From positions 9,698 to 73,697 of the forward strand of contig JAWKWA010000020.1 in NCBI GenBank assembly GCA_041397765.1: DNA of 64,000 bases, in the 5' to 3' direction. The stretch is from JAWKWA01 sp041397765. GTDB taxonomy: Bacteria; Pseudomonadota; Alphaproteobacteria; Rhizobiales; Hyphomicrobiaceae. Position numbers and translations under genes: made by a program. This document shows positions 55,419 to 64,000 of the stretch, in pieces (the first letter of the stretch is position 1; each line of letters begins with the position of its first letter). The notes beneath the pieces were generated by a model. That model did no database searches and had not been told where the DNA came from. It saw only the letters and a program-made list of their open reading frames with translations.

Positions 55419-58400
55419 TCAAGACCAGGCCTTGCCCGCCATGAGCTCGTCGCCTGCGCTCTCGAGAACGTGATCCTCGATCGGCATCAGCCGTGCCCCG
55501 TCGGTCCACAGGAGGGCCGCCCGGATCCGTCTCTCTGGATAGATCCGTGCCACCGCCAGCCGATAGGCCGCGAGCTGGAGGATGTAGGCCCGCGCCACAT
55601 CGGCGGCCTCGAGCGGCGGCGGCCGGTTGGTCTTGAAGTCGACGATCATCACCTCGTCCTCGCGGACCAGCATCCGGTCGATCTGACCGGCGATCCTGAG
55701 CGGCGCACCGCCCGGGATCGGGATCTCGGCGGCGATCGGCACCTCGGCGGCGGAGCCGGGCCCGAACAGCGCACCGAACTCGGCATGGTCGAGAACGGCG
55801 AGCGTCTCGCGAACGATCTCCATCCGGCCGCGACGCTTGAGATCGGGGGCGGTCGCCTCCAGATAGCGCTCGCCCGCCGCCTCCCGGTCGCCCCGCGCGA
55901 CCTGCGGCAGATGCTGAAGCAGGGCATGGGTGAGGATGCCACGCATGAACCGGTTGCCGCCGACGAGCTGCCGGGGCGGCAGGATGGTCGGCTCGGCCGG
56001 GCTCTGCAGGCCCGATTCACCCTCCGACTCGAGCGGCGCGAGCCGCGACGGCGCCAGCGGGATGGCGCGGACCGCCTCGGCCGGTGCCGGCCGCAACGCC
56101 CAGTCCGGCAGCGGCACGACCTCGCCGAGCTCACGTCCCTCGCGACCGACCGGATCGTGCGGCCCTTCATGCTCTTTGACGAGGCGTCTGACGGGGCCAC
56201 CGTCGGCATGGGCCGCTGTCTGCAGCCGTCCGCCGAGCGCCCCATCGATCAGCGCGTACCAGGAGCCGTCGTCGGGCTTCTCGCCGCGATGGAAGCCCGC
56301 GACGTAGAGCCGGTCGCGCGCCCGCGTCATCGCCACATAGAGCAGCCGGTGATATTCGCGTCGCTCCTCGTCCTGGAGCGCCGTCCGCCGCCCCCCGATC
56401 GCCGCCAGCCGGTCGGCGCCCTTCAGCGCCCACAAGACGAGTGGCGGCCGCGTTGCCAGGGGATCGCCCGGCCGTCCCGATCCGGCGATCCGTTCACCGG
56501 CCTCGCCGTCGGCTGTGTCCGCGACCGTCATCACCGGACCGCCCGGCCGCGGTCCGCGCGTCGAGCAGGTGTCGGCGAGGAAGACGATCGGTGCCTCCAG
56601 GCCCTTGGCGCCATGCACCGTCATGACCCGCACCTCGTCGCGGCCCTGGTCCATGTCGCGGCGGATCTCCGGCGAGGCTCCGCCGAGGAAGTCGAGAAAG
56701 CCCTGCAGCGAGGGCGGTGCCTCGTCGTCGTAGCGGATGGCGAGGTTGAGGAGCTCGTCGATTGCATCTCCCGCCTCCGGTCCGAGCCGGCCGAGCATGG
56801 CTGCCCGCCTGCCCTCCCGCTCGAGGATGGTGGCAAGGAACTCGTAGGGCGGCAGGTAGTCGGCCTTGGAGCGCCAGCGCTTCAGCGTGTCGGCGGCGGC
56901 GGCGTAGCGCTGCGAAGCTTCGGCGCGCTTGAGGAGCGCCTGCCACAGCGTGCCGCCGCGCTTGTGGCCGATCGCGAACAGATCCTCGTCGTCGAGCCCG
57001 ATCAGCGGGCTCTTCAGCACCGTGGCGAGCGCGAGATCGTCCTCCGGCAGGAGCAGGAAGTCGCCGAGCGCCATCAGATCCTCGACGCCGATCTGCTCGG
57101 TCACCTTGATGCGGTCGGCGCCGGCGACCGGGATGCCGCGCGCCTTCAGCGCCTTGATGATGGCCGGTGCCGCCGGACGCCGCCGCCGGACGAGGATCAG
57201 CACGTCGCCGGGCCCGATCCTCCGGTTCTCGGATTTGAGGATCTCGCCCCGGTCGAGCCAGCCGCGCACCGTCTCGGCGATGCGTGCCGCCATGCGGTCG
57301 AGCGGCTGGCCGCCTTTGCGGTCCTCGTAGGGCGACCATGGCTCGGCCGGCTCGGCCTTCTCCGCCCGCTCCGGCGGCCAGAGCTCGACGAGCCCGCCCT
57401 GCCGCGCCCGGCTCGCCCGGTGCACCACCGGCGCGTCGACCGAAAGCCCGGGGACCGCCACACGGTCGGCGAATACCAGGTCGACGGCCTCCAGCACCGG
57501 CGAGACCGTACGGAACGACTGCACCAGCGGCACCCGGTGGAACGGCTGCGACGCGCTTCGCGCCATCTGTTCGAAGACGCGGCCCTTCTCCGCGAACAGC
57601 TCCGGCACCGCGCCCTGGAAGCCGAAGATCGACTGCTTCTCGTCGCCGACCGCGAAGATGGTGCGGATCGCCTCGCGTGCCGACGATCCGGAGAAGAATT
57701 CGTCGGTGATCGAGGCCACCACCTGCCACTGCAGCGCGCTCGTGTCCTGCGCCTCGTCGACCAGGATATGGTCGAGGCCATTGTCGAGCTTGTAGAGCAC
57801 CCATTGCGCATCGAGCGAGTTGGCGACGAGTGCCGCCGTGCGCTGGATCAGGTCCTCGTAGTCGAGCCGCGCCTCGGCCCGCTTCGCCCGCTCGTAGTGG
57901 TCGATGACGGCGTCCGCGATGCGCACCAGCGCGAGGCTGGCTTCGGCGACCTCGACGGCGAGCCGCTCGGCGCTGAGCGCCGTGAACCGGTCTGCGAGCC
58001 GCGTCAGCAGCTCGGCGAGATCCGGCTGCGGATCGCTCACGGACTTGGTGACGAGCTTCTTCCGCGGCTCGCCCGCGGCCGTCATGAAGAAATCGGCGAG
58101 CACCTCCAGGCGAAGCCGGACATCCTCGCCGGCCGAGACGATCGGCCTGAGGCGCTCGGCGGCCTTGAGGTCGTTGGCCGTCCCCCCCGACAGCGCCGCC
58201 AGTGTCCGCGCGGTCAGCGCATCGGGCATGAGCCCCGCCATCTCCGCGACGATCGCCTCGGCCGTCCGGCCGGCCCGGGCGCCGGTCAGTACCCTCAGTC
58301 GCTCGTCGATCGCCGCGAAGGGGTCTTCCCGGTCGGCATGGGCGACGAGCAGCCGGCGGATGTCGGCGCGCAGCGCCACGGCCCGGTCGGCGACCGTGTC

Positions 58401-59015
58401 GAACCATTCCGCCCCGGCGAGCCGGGAGATCGTCTGCAGCGCGGTCCCGAGCGGCCCCGGTGCCGAGCCGGCCCTGTCCCTCCCGCTTGCAGCCGCCAGC
58501 ACGTCGAGCACCGAGCGCTGGATGAGCGCATGCTGGCTCTCAGAGTCGAGGATGGTGAAATTGGGCGGAATGCCTGCCTCGAGCGGGAAGCGCTGCAGCA
58601 CCCGCTCGCAGAAGGAATGAATGGTCTGCACCTTGAGGCCGCCCGGCGTCTCGAGCGCCCGGGCGAACAGCGGCCGCGCCGCCTCTGCCTCTTCGTCGCT
58701 GGCCGGCCGGCCGAGCACTTTCTCCAGCTCGCTCTTGAGCGTCGGCTCGTCGGCGGTCGCCCAGCTCGCCAGCCGCTGGAACAGCCGTCCCGACATCTCC
58801 GCCGCCGCCGCCTTGGTGTAGGTGAGGCAGAGGATGCGGTCGGGCGCCGTGCCCGCCAGCAAGAGCCGCAGCACGCGCAGAACCAGCACATAGGTCTTGC
58901 CCGTACCCGCGTTGGCGCTGACCCAGGCCGACGCCTCGGGGTCGGCGGCGAGCGCCTGGGCCTTGCGCGTGTCGGCGATGTCCGTTTCCGGCGCGATGGA
59001 CCGGGCCTCAGTCAT
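55419..59015 (-). CDS. addA: ATP-dependent helicase/nuclease AddA
   Basis: A 1198-residue UvrD-type helicase with a C-terminal nuclease, the functional replacement of RecB. Motif I is SANAGTGKTYVLVLRVLRLL; then LCLTYTKAAAAEM, KVQTIHSFCERVLQRFP, and the Walker B region HILVDEAQDTSALQW. The nuclease domain near the end has MRGILTHALLQHLPQ and MIVDFKTNRPPP (PD-(D/E)XK). The ATG at 59015 overlaps the end of addB by eight bases. AddAB resects double-strand breaks to start recombination. Confidence 0.95.
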   Translation of the reverse strand: MTEARSIAPETDIADTRKAQALAADPEASAWVSANAGTGKTYVLVLRVLRLLLAGTAPDRILCLTYTKAAAAEMSGRLFQRLASWATADEPTLKSELEKVLGRPASDEEAEAARPLFARALETPGGLKVQTIHSFCERVLQRFPLEAGIPPNFTILDSESQHALIQRSVLDVLAAASGRDRAGSAPGPLGTALQTISRLAGAEWFDTVADRAVALRADIRRLLVAHADREDPFAAIDERLRVLTGARAGRTAEAIVAEMAGLMPDALTARTLAALSGGTANDLKAAERLRPIVSAGEDVRLRLEVLADFFMTAAGEPRKKLVTKSVSDPQPDLAELLTRLADRFTALSAERLAVEVAEASLALVRIADAVIDHYERAKRAEARLDYEDLIQRTAALVANSLDAQWVLYKLDNGLDHILVDEAQDTSALQWQVVASITDEFFSGSSAREAIRTIFAVGDEKQSIFGFQGAVPELFAEKGRVFEQMARSASQPFHRVPLVQSFRTVSPVLEAVDLVFADRVAVPGLSVDAPVVHRASRARQGGLVELWPPERAEKAEPAEPWSPYEDRKGGQPLDRMAARIAETVRGWLDRGEILKSENRRIGPGDVLILVRRRRPAAPAIIKALKARGIPVAGADRIKVTEQIGVEDLMALGDFLLLPEDDLALATVLKSPLIGLDDEDLFAIGHKRGGTLWQALLKRAEASQRYAAAADTLKRWRSKADYLPPYEFLATILEREGRRAAMLGRLGPEAGDAIDELLNLAIRYDDEAPPSLQGFLDFLGGASPEIRRDMDQGRDEVRVMTVHGAKGLEAPIVFLADTCSTRGPRPGGPVMTVADTADGEAGERIAGSGRPGDPLATRPPLVLWALKGADRLAAIGGRRTALQDEERREYHRLLYVAMTRARDRLYVAGFHRGEKPDDGSWYALIDGALGGRLQTAAHADGGPVRRLVKEHEGPHDPVGREGRELGEVVPLPDWALRPAPAEAVRAIPLAPSRLAPLESEGESGLQSPAEPTILPPRQLVGGNRFMRGILTHALLQHLPQVARGDREAAGERYLEATAPDLKRRGRMEIVRETLAVLDHAEFGALFGPGSAAEVPIAAEIPIPGGAPLRIAGQIDRMLVREDEVMIVDFKTNRPPPLEAADVARAYILQLAAYRLAVARIYPERRIRAALLWTDGARLMPIEDHVLESAGDELMAGKAWS

Positions 59016-62000
59016 CCTCACCCTCCGCGTCGGTCCATTCCTTGAAGCGGGCGAGATGGGCATAGGCGTCGAAGGCATGGCGCCGGGCATAGTCGGGCCG
59101 CCGCAGCGCCCGGTAGGGCGTGTTCGGGTCGTCGAACCGCCCGATCAGCCGCTCGACGCCCGCGAGCGTCTCGGCGGCGAGCCGGGCCGGATCGTCGATC
59201 TTCACCATCCGCTCCTCGCCCGGCGGATCGCCACCACCCGCCCGGATGTAGCGAAGCCCGGCGACCGGCGCGGCCGCCAGCCCCTCGAACCCGCCGGCGA
59301 TCGCGATCGCCGCCTCGAGCGCGAGCTGCGGCGAGACACCCGCGAGCACCTGCCGGTCGCTCGGCACCGTCTGCGACTTGTAGTCGGTGACGATGAGTGC
59401 GCCCGATTCGAGCCGGTCGATGCGATCTGCCCGCGCGGTCAGCTTGAAGGGGCCGGCCGGTGCGACGAAACCGAGGCTGCCGGCGATCTCGGGCAGCACC
59501 GCGACGACGTCCTTGCGGCGTGCCGCCTCGCTCGCGGCGAACCATTCCGCGAACCGTCGGAAGCGCGGGCGCCAGAAGGCGGCGATGCGCGGATGCGCCG
59601 CAAACGCCGCCAGCACCTCGAGCGCGTGCGCCTCGATGAGATCGGCCGCGTCGGCAGGCAGGTCGGCCGGATGATCCTCGGTGAATCGGCCGAGCGCGGC
59701 GTGCAGCATGGTGCCGCGCAAGGCGAGGCTCGGCTCCTCGCCGAGGCCGGGAAGCGGCTCGAGCTTCAGGATGTCGCGCGCGAAGATCTCGTAGGGATTG
59801 GCGGCGAAACTCTCGATGCGGGTGACGCTGAGCTTGCGCGGCCGCGCCGCGAGCGGCGGTCGCGGCTCGGGCTGGCGGATCGGTGGGATCGCCGCTGCGC
59901 TCTCGCGGTTGCGCGCCCAGCCGAGCCAGGGCTCCTGCGCCGGTGGCGAGACGAGATCCTCGAGCCCGAGCCCCGACAGCAGCGCCTCGATCCTCAGCAG
60001 CCAGCGCGAGGCCACCTTCGGCACGCCGTCGATCTTGGCCGCGCGCGTCATGTAGACCCGCGGCGCGGCGGCGAGCTGGGCGAAGTCGTGGGCCGAATCC
60101 CCGATGCGTGCCTCCGGGCTCGGCAGGCCGAGACTGTGCAGCATCGGCCGGTTGAGCCAGGGATCCGGCTCGGCGATCTCCGGCCAGACCCCGTCATTGA
60201 GGCCGCCGAGCACGACGATGTCCGGCCGTTGCAGTCGCGCCTCGAACGGCCCCCAGATCGACAGCCGCGGATGCACCGGCACGCGCGCCCGGATCGCCTC
60301 GCCCATGACGAGCGCCCGATAGAGCTCGGGATAGTCGGAGAGGGTGATCGCCAGTTGCGGCAGGCTCTCGTCCATGAAGCCGGCAAGGAGCAGCGAGGCC
60401 GCCTCGCCCGCCTCCTCCGCATAGAGCGCCGTGGCCGATCCGTTCTCGTCGCTCGCCAGCGCTTCGGCGGTGAGCGCATGGGCGGCGGCGGCCTCCGCGA
60501 GCGTGATCAGGTCGCGGCCTGCCAGCGCATCGAGCGGCTGGAAGGCCTCGGTCAGCCGCCGATAGAGGTCGCCTGCCGCCGTGATCTGGTCGTCGTGCAG
60601 CCGCCGGATTGCCAACGGCTGGTGGCCCTCCTCGCTCTCGCGTGCGAGGACACCGCGCCCGACCGCCTCGCCGACGCTGACCAACCCCTCGCCGAGATAG
60701 GGCTGGCGGAAGGCGATGAGCTCGAGCGCCCGCGCGCCCCGCCTCACCTCGGCGACCGGCAGGCCGAGCCGCGTCATCGGGTGCTTGAGCAACGCCATCA
60801 GCTCGGCCGGCTGGAAGCGGCTCTGGACCGTCTGGGCGATGAGGTCGAGGAAGGTGCCGGGGACGGTCTTGGCGAACGGTCGGCCGGCCGAATCGTCGAC
60901 GCGGATGTTCCAGCTCTCCAGCCGCGTGGCGACGCGCCGGGCGAGAATGCGGTCGGGCGTGACGAGCGCCGCGGTTCGGCCCGGCTCCTCGGCCGCCCGG
61001 CGCAGCAGCAGCGCCACCGTCTCGGCCTCTTCCTCCGCCGAGGCGGCCTCGATCACGCTGATGCCAGTGAGCGCGCGGCCGACCCGAGTGACCGGCTTCT
61101 GCGCGGCGATGTCGCGCCATCGGCCGGTGGTCTCGGGCGGCCGCATCGCCTCGCCGATCAGCCAGGACCTGTCGGCTGCCGTCTCGCTCGCGGGCTTCGA
61201 CCCCGGCAGCACCCGGACATCCTCGCGCCGGCAGCCGAGCGCCGTCAGGAGCGAGGCGAGCCGGAACTGGGGATGCGAAGGATTGTCCGGCGCGACGGCG
61301 GACCAGGCATCCTCGGCGAGCTCGAGATCGAGCCCCGGTAGCACCACGGCGCCGCGCGGATGCGCGGCCACCACCCGCATCAGCCGGGCTGTCGCCGGCA
61401 CAGAGCCGGTCACGCCGGCGATGATGATGGCGGCCGGATCGGCCCCCTGCGCCTCCTCGGCGATCCGCTCGGCCTCGGCATCGAGCAACAGCCGCCGGCG
61501 CACGGCCGGCGAGGCGAGCCGCCGCGAGGCGAGATAGCCCGGCCATGCCTCGGTGATGATCTTCAGGAAATCGAGCGTGCGCTGCCAGTGGCCCGACAGC
61601 GCTTCGGGCACCAGCCGCTCGAGGTCGGCGAAGTCGGCCTCCTCGGTCTCGACGAGATCCATGAGGCGGGCGAGCTCGTTGGCGAGCCTGGCAGCGGCGG
61701 CCGGCGAGCTCGGCTGGGCGGCGGCGGGTGGTCCGGCCGTCGCCTCGGCCGTCATCGCCTCGCGCTCGGCGGCCTCCTTCAGCCTGTCCCACTGGCGGAT
61801 GAAGGCGGTCAGCACCAGCCGCCGCTCGAGCGGCGCGATCGCCGCCGCGCCCGCGCTCGCCGGTGGCGGCGCCTCGAGCGAGGCGAGGATGAGATTGGCC
61901 TCCTCGTCGCCCTCGCCGATCGGCCGGATCTGCGGTAGCAGCAGCGCCCGGCCGCCCGAGGCCCTGAGGAAGGCGTCCTGCGCCGCGCGCACGGCGCGCC

Positions 62001-62205
62001 GCGTCGGCAGCAGCAAGCGATAGCGCGGACGCTCGAGCCGGTCCGGCGGCGTGCCGCCGGCGGCGGGGAGATCGCCTTTCAGGATCGCCTCGGCCAGCCG
62101 GTCGAGGAATGAGGATCCGGGCGGCACCGTGAACAGGCGTCCGGCGCCCGCCGCCGGCGAGCCGGATCCGCCATTCGCATCCCTCTCAGGCGTGGAGCGC
62201 CCCAA
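59008..62205 (-). CDS. addB: Double-strand break repair protein AddB
   Basis: A protein of about 1065 residues, the partner of AddA. The N-terminal pseudo-helicase region has FTVPPGSSFLDRLAEAIL and LLLPTRRAVRAAQDAFLRA, then VSVGEAVGRGVLARE and MLHSLGLPSPEARIGDSAHD. The C-terminal nuclease domain has ALIVTDYKSQTVPSDRQVLA. The start is unclear. The frame has no ATG near its expected N-terminus; I chose a TTG at 62205 (AAAGGA upstream), which overlaps murU by 20 bases. ATGs at 62180 and 62174 are in another frame and would need a one-base shift. Confidence 0.9.
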   Translation of the reverse strand: MGRSTPERDANGGSGSPAAGAGRLFTVPPGSSFLDRLAEAILKGDLPAAGGTPPDRLERPRYRLLLPTRRAVRAAQDAFLRASGGRALLLPQIRPIGEGDEEANLILASLEAPPPASAGAAAIAPLERRLVLTAFIRQWDRLKEAAEREAMTAEATAGPPAAAQPSSPAAAARLANELARLMDLVETEEADFADLERLVPEALSGHWQRTLDFLKIITEAWPGYLASRRLASPAVRRRLLLDAEAERIAEEAQGADPAAIIIAGVTGSVPATARLMRVVAAHPRGAVVLPGLDLELAEDAWSAVAPDNPSHPQFRLASLLTALGCRREDVRVLPGSKPASETAADRSWLIGEAMRPPETTGRWRDIAAQKPVTRVGRALTGISVIEAASAEEEAETVALLLRRAAEEPGRTAALVTPDRILARRVATRLESWNIRVDDSAGRPFAKTVPGTFLDLIAQTVQSRFQPAELMALLKHPMTRLGLPVAEVRRGARALELIAFRQPYLGEGLVSVGEAVGRGVLARESEEGHQPLAIRRLHDDQITAAGDLYRRLTEAFQPLDALAGRDLITLAEAAAAHALTAEALASDENGSATALYAEEAGEAASLLLAGFMDESLPQLAITLSDYPELYRALVMGEAIRARVPVHPRLSIWGPFEARLQRPDIVVLGGLNDGVWPEIAEPDPWLNRPMLHSLGLPSPEARIGDSAHDFAQLAAAPRVYMTRAAKIDGVPKVASRWLLRIEALLSGLGLEDLVSPPAQEPWLGWARNRESAAAIPPIRQPEPRPPLAARPRKLSVTRIESFAANPYEIFARDILKLEPLPGLGEEPSLALRGTMLHAALGRFTEDHPADLPADAADLIEAHALEVLAAFAAHPRIAAFWRPRFRRFAEWFAASEAARRKDVVAVLPEIAGSLGFVAPAGPFKLTARADRIDRLESGALIVTDYKSQTVPSDRQVLAGVSPQLALEAAIAIAGGFEGLAAAPVAGLRYIRAGGGDPPGEERMVKIDDPARLAAETLAGVERLIGRFDDPNTPYRALRRPDYARRHAFDAYAHLARFKEWTDAEGEDD

Positions 62206-62914
62206 CCCCGATCGTCCTTTCCGCCTCCGCCAGCGATTGCGGATCGCCGACATGCATCCAGATGCCTTCCTGCTGCATCCCGTGCAGCCGGCCCTCGGCC
62301 ATGGCACGATCCCATAGCACGTTGAGCGAGAAAGCACCCTCGGGGCTGTGGAGGAACAGGCGGGGCGTGGCGATCGAGACGCCGGAGAAGATGAAGGGCG
62401 CCACCTGGCGCTCCTTGCGGCGCCTGAGGATGCCGTCGGGCGTCATCTCGAAATCGCCCATGCCGGAATAGCCGACCGAGTTGGTGGCGGTCGCCAGCAG
62501 CATCAGGCTGTCCATCCGCTCTGGATTCCAGATTTCGGCCATGCGGCGCAGATTGGCACCGAGCCCGCCGATCGAGACGGCGTCCGAATTGTGGATGTAG
62601 AAGGGCCCCTTGCCGATCAGCGGCAGCGCCCGCTTCACCCCGCCGCCGGTATCGAGCAGCCCCTCGCGCTCGTCGGAGATGACGATCCGCGGCGACTTGC
62701 GCGCCTTGAGATGCTCGATGAGCTGGTCGGCCCGATAGTGCACGTTGACGACGGCGAGCTCGACACCGGCCCCGGCCAGCCGGTCGAGCACATGATCGAT
62801 CAGCGGCTTGCCGGCGAGCGGCACCAGCGGCTTCGGCAATTGGTTGGTGAGGGGCCGCATACGGGTGCCGAGTCCGGCCCCGAGGATCATCGCCGTCTTG
62901 ACGGGAAATGACAT
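62186..62914 (-). CDS. murU: N-acetylmuramate alpha-1-phosphate uridylyltransferase MurU
   Basis: A 242-residue sugar nucleotidyltransferase. The N-terminal signature AMILGAGLGTRMRPLTNQLP is followed by KPLVPLAGKPLIDHVLDRL and the metal-binding IHNSDAV. Together with the AmgK kinase upstream it converts MurNAc to UDP-MurNAc, recycling cell-wall sugar and bypassing the fosfomycin-sensitive MurA step. Its 3' end overlaps the start of addB. Confidence 0.9.
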   Translation of the reverse strand: MSFPVKTAMILGAGLGTRMRPLTNQLPKPLVPLAGKPLIDHVLDRLAGAGVELAVVNVHYRADQLIEHLKARKSPRIVISDEREGLLDTGGGVKRALPLIGKGPFYIHNSDAVSIGGLGANLRRMAEIWNPERMDSLMLLATATNSVGYSGMGDFEMTPDGILRRRKERQVAPFIFSGVSIATPRLFLHSPEGAFSLNVLWDRAMAEGRLHGMQQEGIWMHVGDPQSLAEAERTIGVGALHA

Positions 62915-63109
62915 GATTAAGCGGCTCCTTGTGCCTGGGGCAGCCGGGACGGCCCATTGCCCATGCGCCGTGGGTCAGGATCCTATCGTGGATCGGTTCG
63001 GCAAGTCTGAGGCCGCTCTTTTTCCACCACTGTCAATCGGTTGTCACCGACTTATGCATCGCGGGGCACGGCGGCGGTGGCGCCATGTGCCTCCTCGCTC
63101 GCGCCTTGC

Positions 63110-64000
63110 CTATGGGGCCAACGGCCGCATGCGCAACTCCTGGGGGAGCGCGCTGTCGTACCACGCGGCGAGCGCGGCGAGCTGCGGGTGTGCGAGGTTG
63201 CGTTCGAGGTAGGTCCACAGCCGCGGGATGTGTCTCAGATAGCCGCGCTTGCCGTCGCGCCGGGCGAGCCGCGCGAAGATGCCGATGATCTTGGTGCTGC
63301 GCTGGGCGCCGAGAATGGCATGAGCGGCTCTCAGCTCCGCCTCATCGAAGGCCGGATCGGCTGCCCGCGCGCCCGCGCAATAGTGGTTCATGAGCTCGGC
63401 CTCGATCTCCGCTGGCACGTCGAGCCGCGCATCCTGCGTCAGTGAGACGAGATCATAGGCCGGGTGCCCGCGCATGGCGTCCTGGAAGTCGATGATGCCG
63501 ACGCGGCCGAGCCCCTCGCGTCCGGGCAGGTCGATGAGGTTCGGCGAGTGGAAATCGCGCAGCACCCAGTGCCGGTCGGACCGCGCCATTAGCGCGAGCA
63601 GCGGTTGCCAGTGGGCGAGGAAGTCCGCCCTCGCCCTCTCATCGAGCGGCCGGCCGGTCGCCGCCGGCACGTACCAGTCGGTGAGCAGCTCGATCTCGAT
63701 CTGCAGCGCCCCGGCATCGTAGGCCGGAACGTGGTGGACGTCGCCGCCCGGCAGCGGCAGCCGCTCGGCGAGCGGATGCCGGCGCAATGCGACGAGCACG
63801 TCGGTCGCCGCCCGCCACAGCGGCAGCATCGGCTCGCCGGCCACGACGAGGGCGCCATACACGCGGTCGCCGAGATCCTCGACCATGAGGAAACCGCGCT
63901 CCAGGTCGGTCGCCCGGATCTCAGGCGCCGAAAGTCCGAGCCGTCCGAGCTCCTGCCCGACCGCGACGAACGGCCGGACATCCTCGGCGAGATGGGCGAT
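63110..64000 (-). CDS. amgK: N-acetylmuramate/N-acetylglucosamine kinase AmgK, partial
   Basis: The visible 297 residues are the C-terminal part of an aminoglycoside-phosphotransferase-fold kinase; the N-terminus lies beyond the right edge. Catalytic motifs: HWVLRDFHSPNLIDLPG (the Brenner-type loop, with Asp and Asn) and VGIIDFQDAMRGHPAYDLVS (metal-binding Asp). AmgK phosphorylates MurNAc at C1 for MurU, the next gene 195 bases downstream. In many relatives it is fused to or next to tsaE; that part is not visible here. Confidence 0.88.
   Translation of the reverse strand: MAHLAEDVRPFVAVGQELGRLGLSAPEIRATDLERGFLMVEDLGDRVYGALVVAGEPMLPLWRAATDVLVALRRHPLAERLPLPGGDVHHVPAYDAGALQIEIELLTDWYVPAATGRPLDERARADFLAHWQPLLALMARSDRHWVLRDFHSPNLIDLPGREGLGRVGIIDFQDAMRGHPAYDLVSLTQDARLDVPAEIEAELMNHYCAGARAADPAFDEAELRAAHAILGAQRSTKIIGIFARLARRDGKRGYLRHIPRLWTYLERNLAHPQLAALAAWYDSALPQELRMRPLAP

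Noticed and set aside
55470..59045. Plus-strand open frame of 1191 codons opposite addA
   Set aside because: AddA on the minus strand has full helicase and nuclease motifs; the opposite frame has none.

Overview
The window is a stretch of high-GC chromosome, almost certainly from an alphaproteobacterium of the Hyphomicrobiales (Rhizobiales) type. Markers are the roughly 1600-residue NAD-glutamate dehydrogenase, an IalB-like protein, DUF2865, DUF1674 and extensin-like proteins, AddA/AddB rather than RecBCD, and an amgK-murU-addB-addA-trxA run facing folC. I see no rRNA, tRNA, CRISPR array, transposase or prophage. Most of it is housekeeping sequence in short operons; the left edge and a few single genes look accessory.

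Left edge (1-4.3 kb): a minus-strand pair, a winged-helix-like protein of unknown family followed by a large ATPase with two P-loops (AAA-type, then HerA-type) that leaves the window. This pair is the best candidate for an undescribed system. A 75-residue small gene lies upstream.

4.6-18.8 kb: a CAP-domain lipoprotein overlapping a 3-hydroxyisobutyrate-dehydrogenase-family gene, psiE, a frameshift-broken argG, a TerC-family membrane protein, two tandem J-domain paralogues, typA/bipA, a DUF2865 protein, an SDR dehydrogenase and a YkvA/DUF1232 protein.

18.9-33.2 kb: a quinone oxidoreductase divergent from a SpoU methyltransferase, an IalB-like protein, a thioredoxin-fold protein, a frameshifted rlmN overlapping a MaoC/HTD2-type dehydratase, an extensin-like protein, a Tad-type VWA pilus protein, a DUF1674 (SDHAF4-like) gene, htpX-rsmB, a heparinase II/III gene and purH.

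33.2-48 kb: an MFS (UMF1) transporter, NAD-glutamate dehydrogenase, a fatty-acid desaturase, a 976-residue TPR protein with a long acidic linker, a DMSP-lyase-family cupin of lower GC, a lemA-TPM-TPM operon and a small secreted protein.

48.3-64 kb: sdhC-sdhD-sdhA (sdhA frameshifted, sdhB absent), a MoeB/ThiF protein with an apparently lost zinc site, a cold-shock protein, folC, then the minus-strand cluster amgK-murU-addB-addA-trxA for MurNAc recycling, recombinational repair and thiol redox.

Two cross-cutting points. (1) Three conserved genes (argG, rlmN, sdhA) carry small frame-breaking indels, and argG has three within about 85 bases, so draft-assembly error is the first explanation. (2) Short repeats beginning TGATAYC occur at four sites; in three the TGA is the stop codon of the preceding gene, which looks like a dispersed 3'-end repeat.
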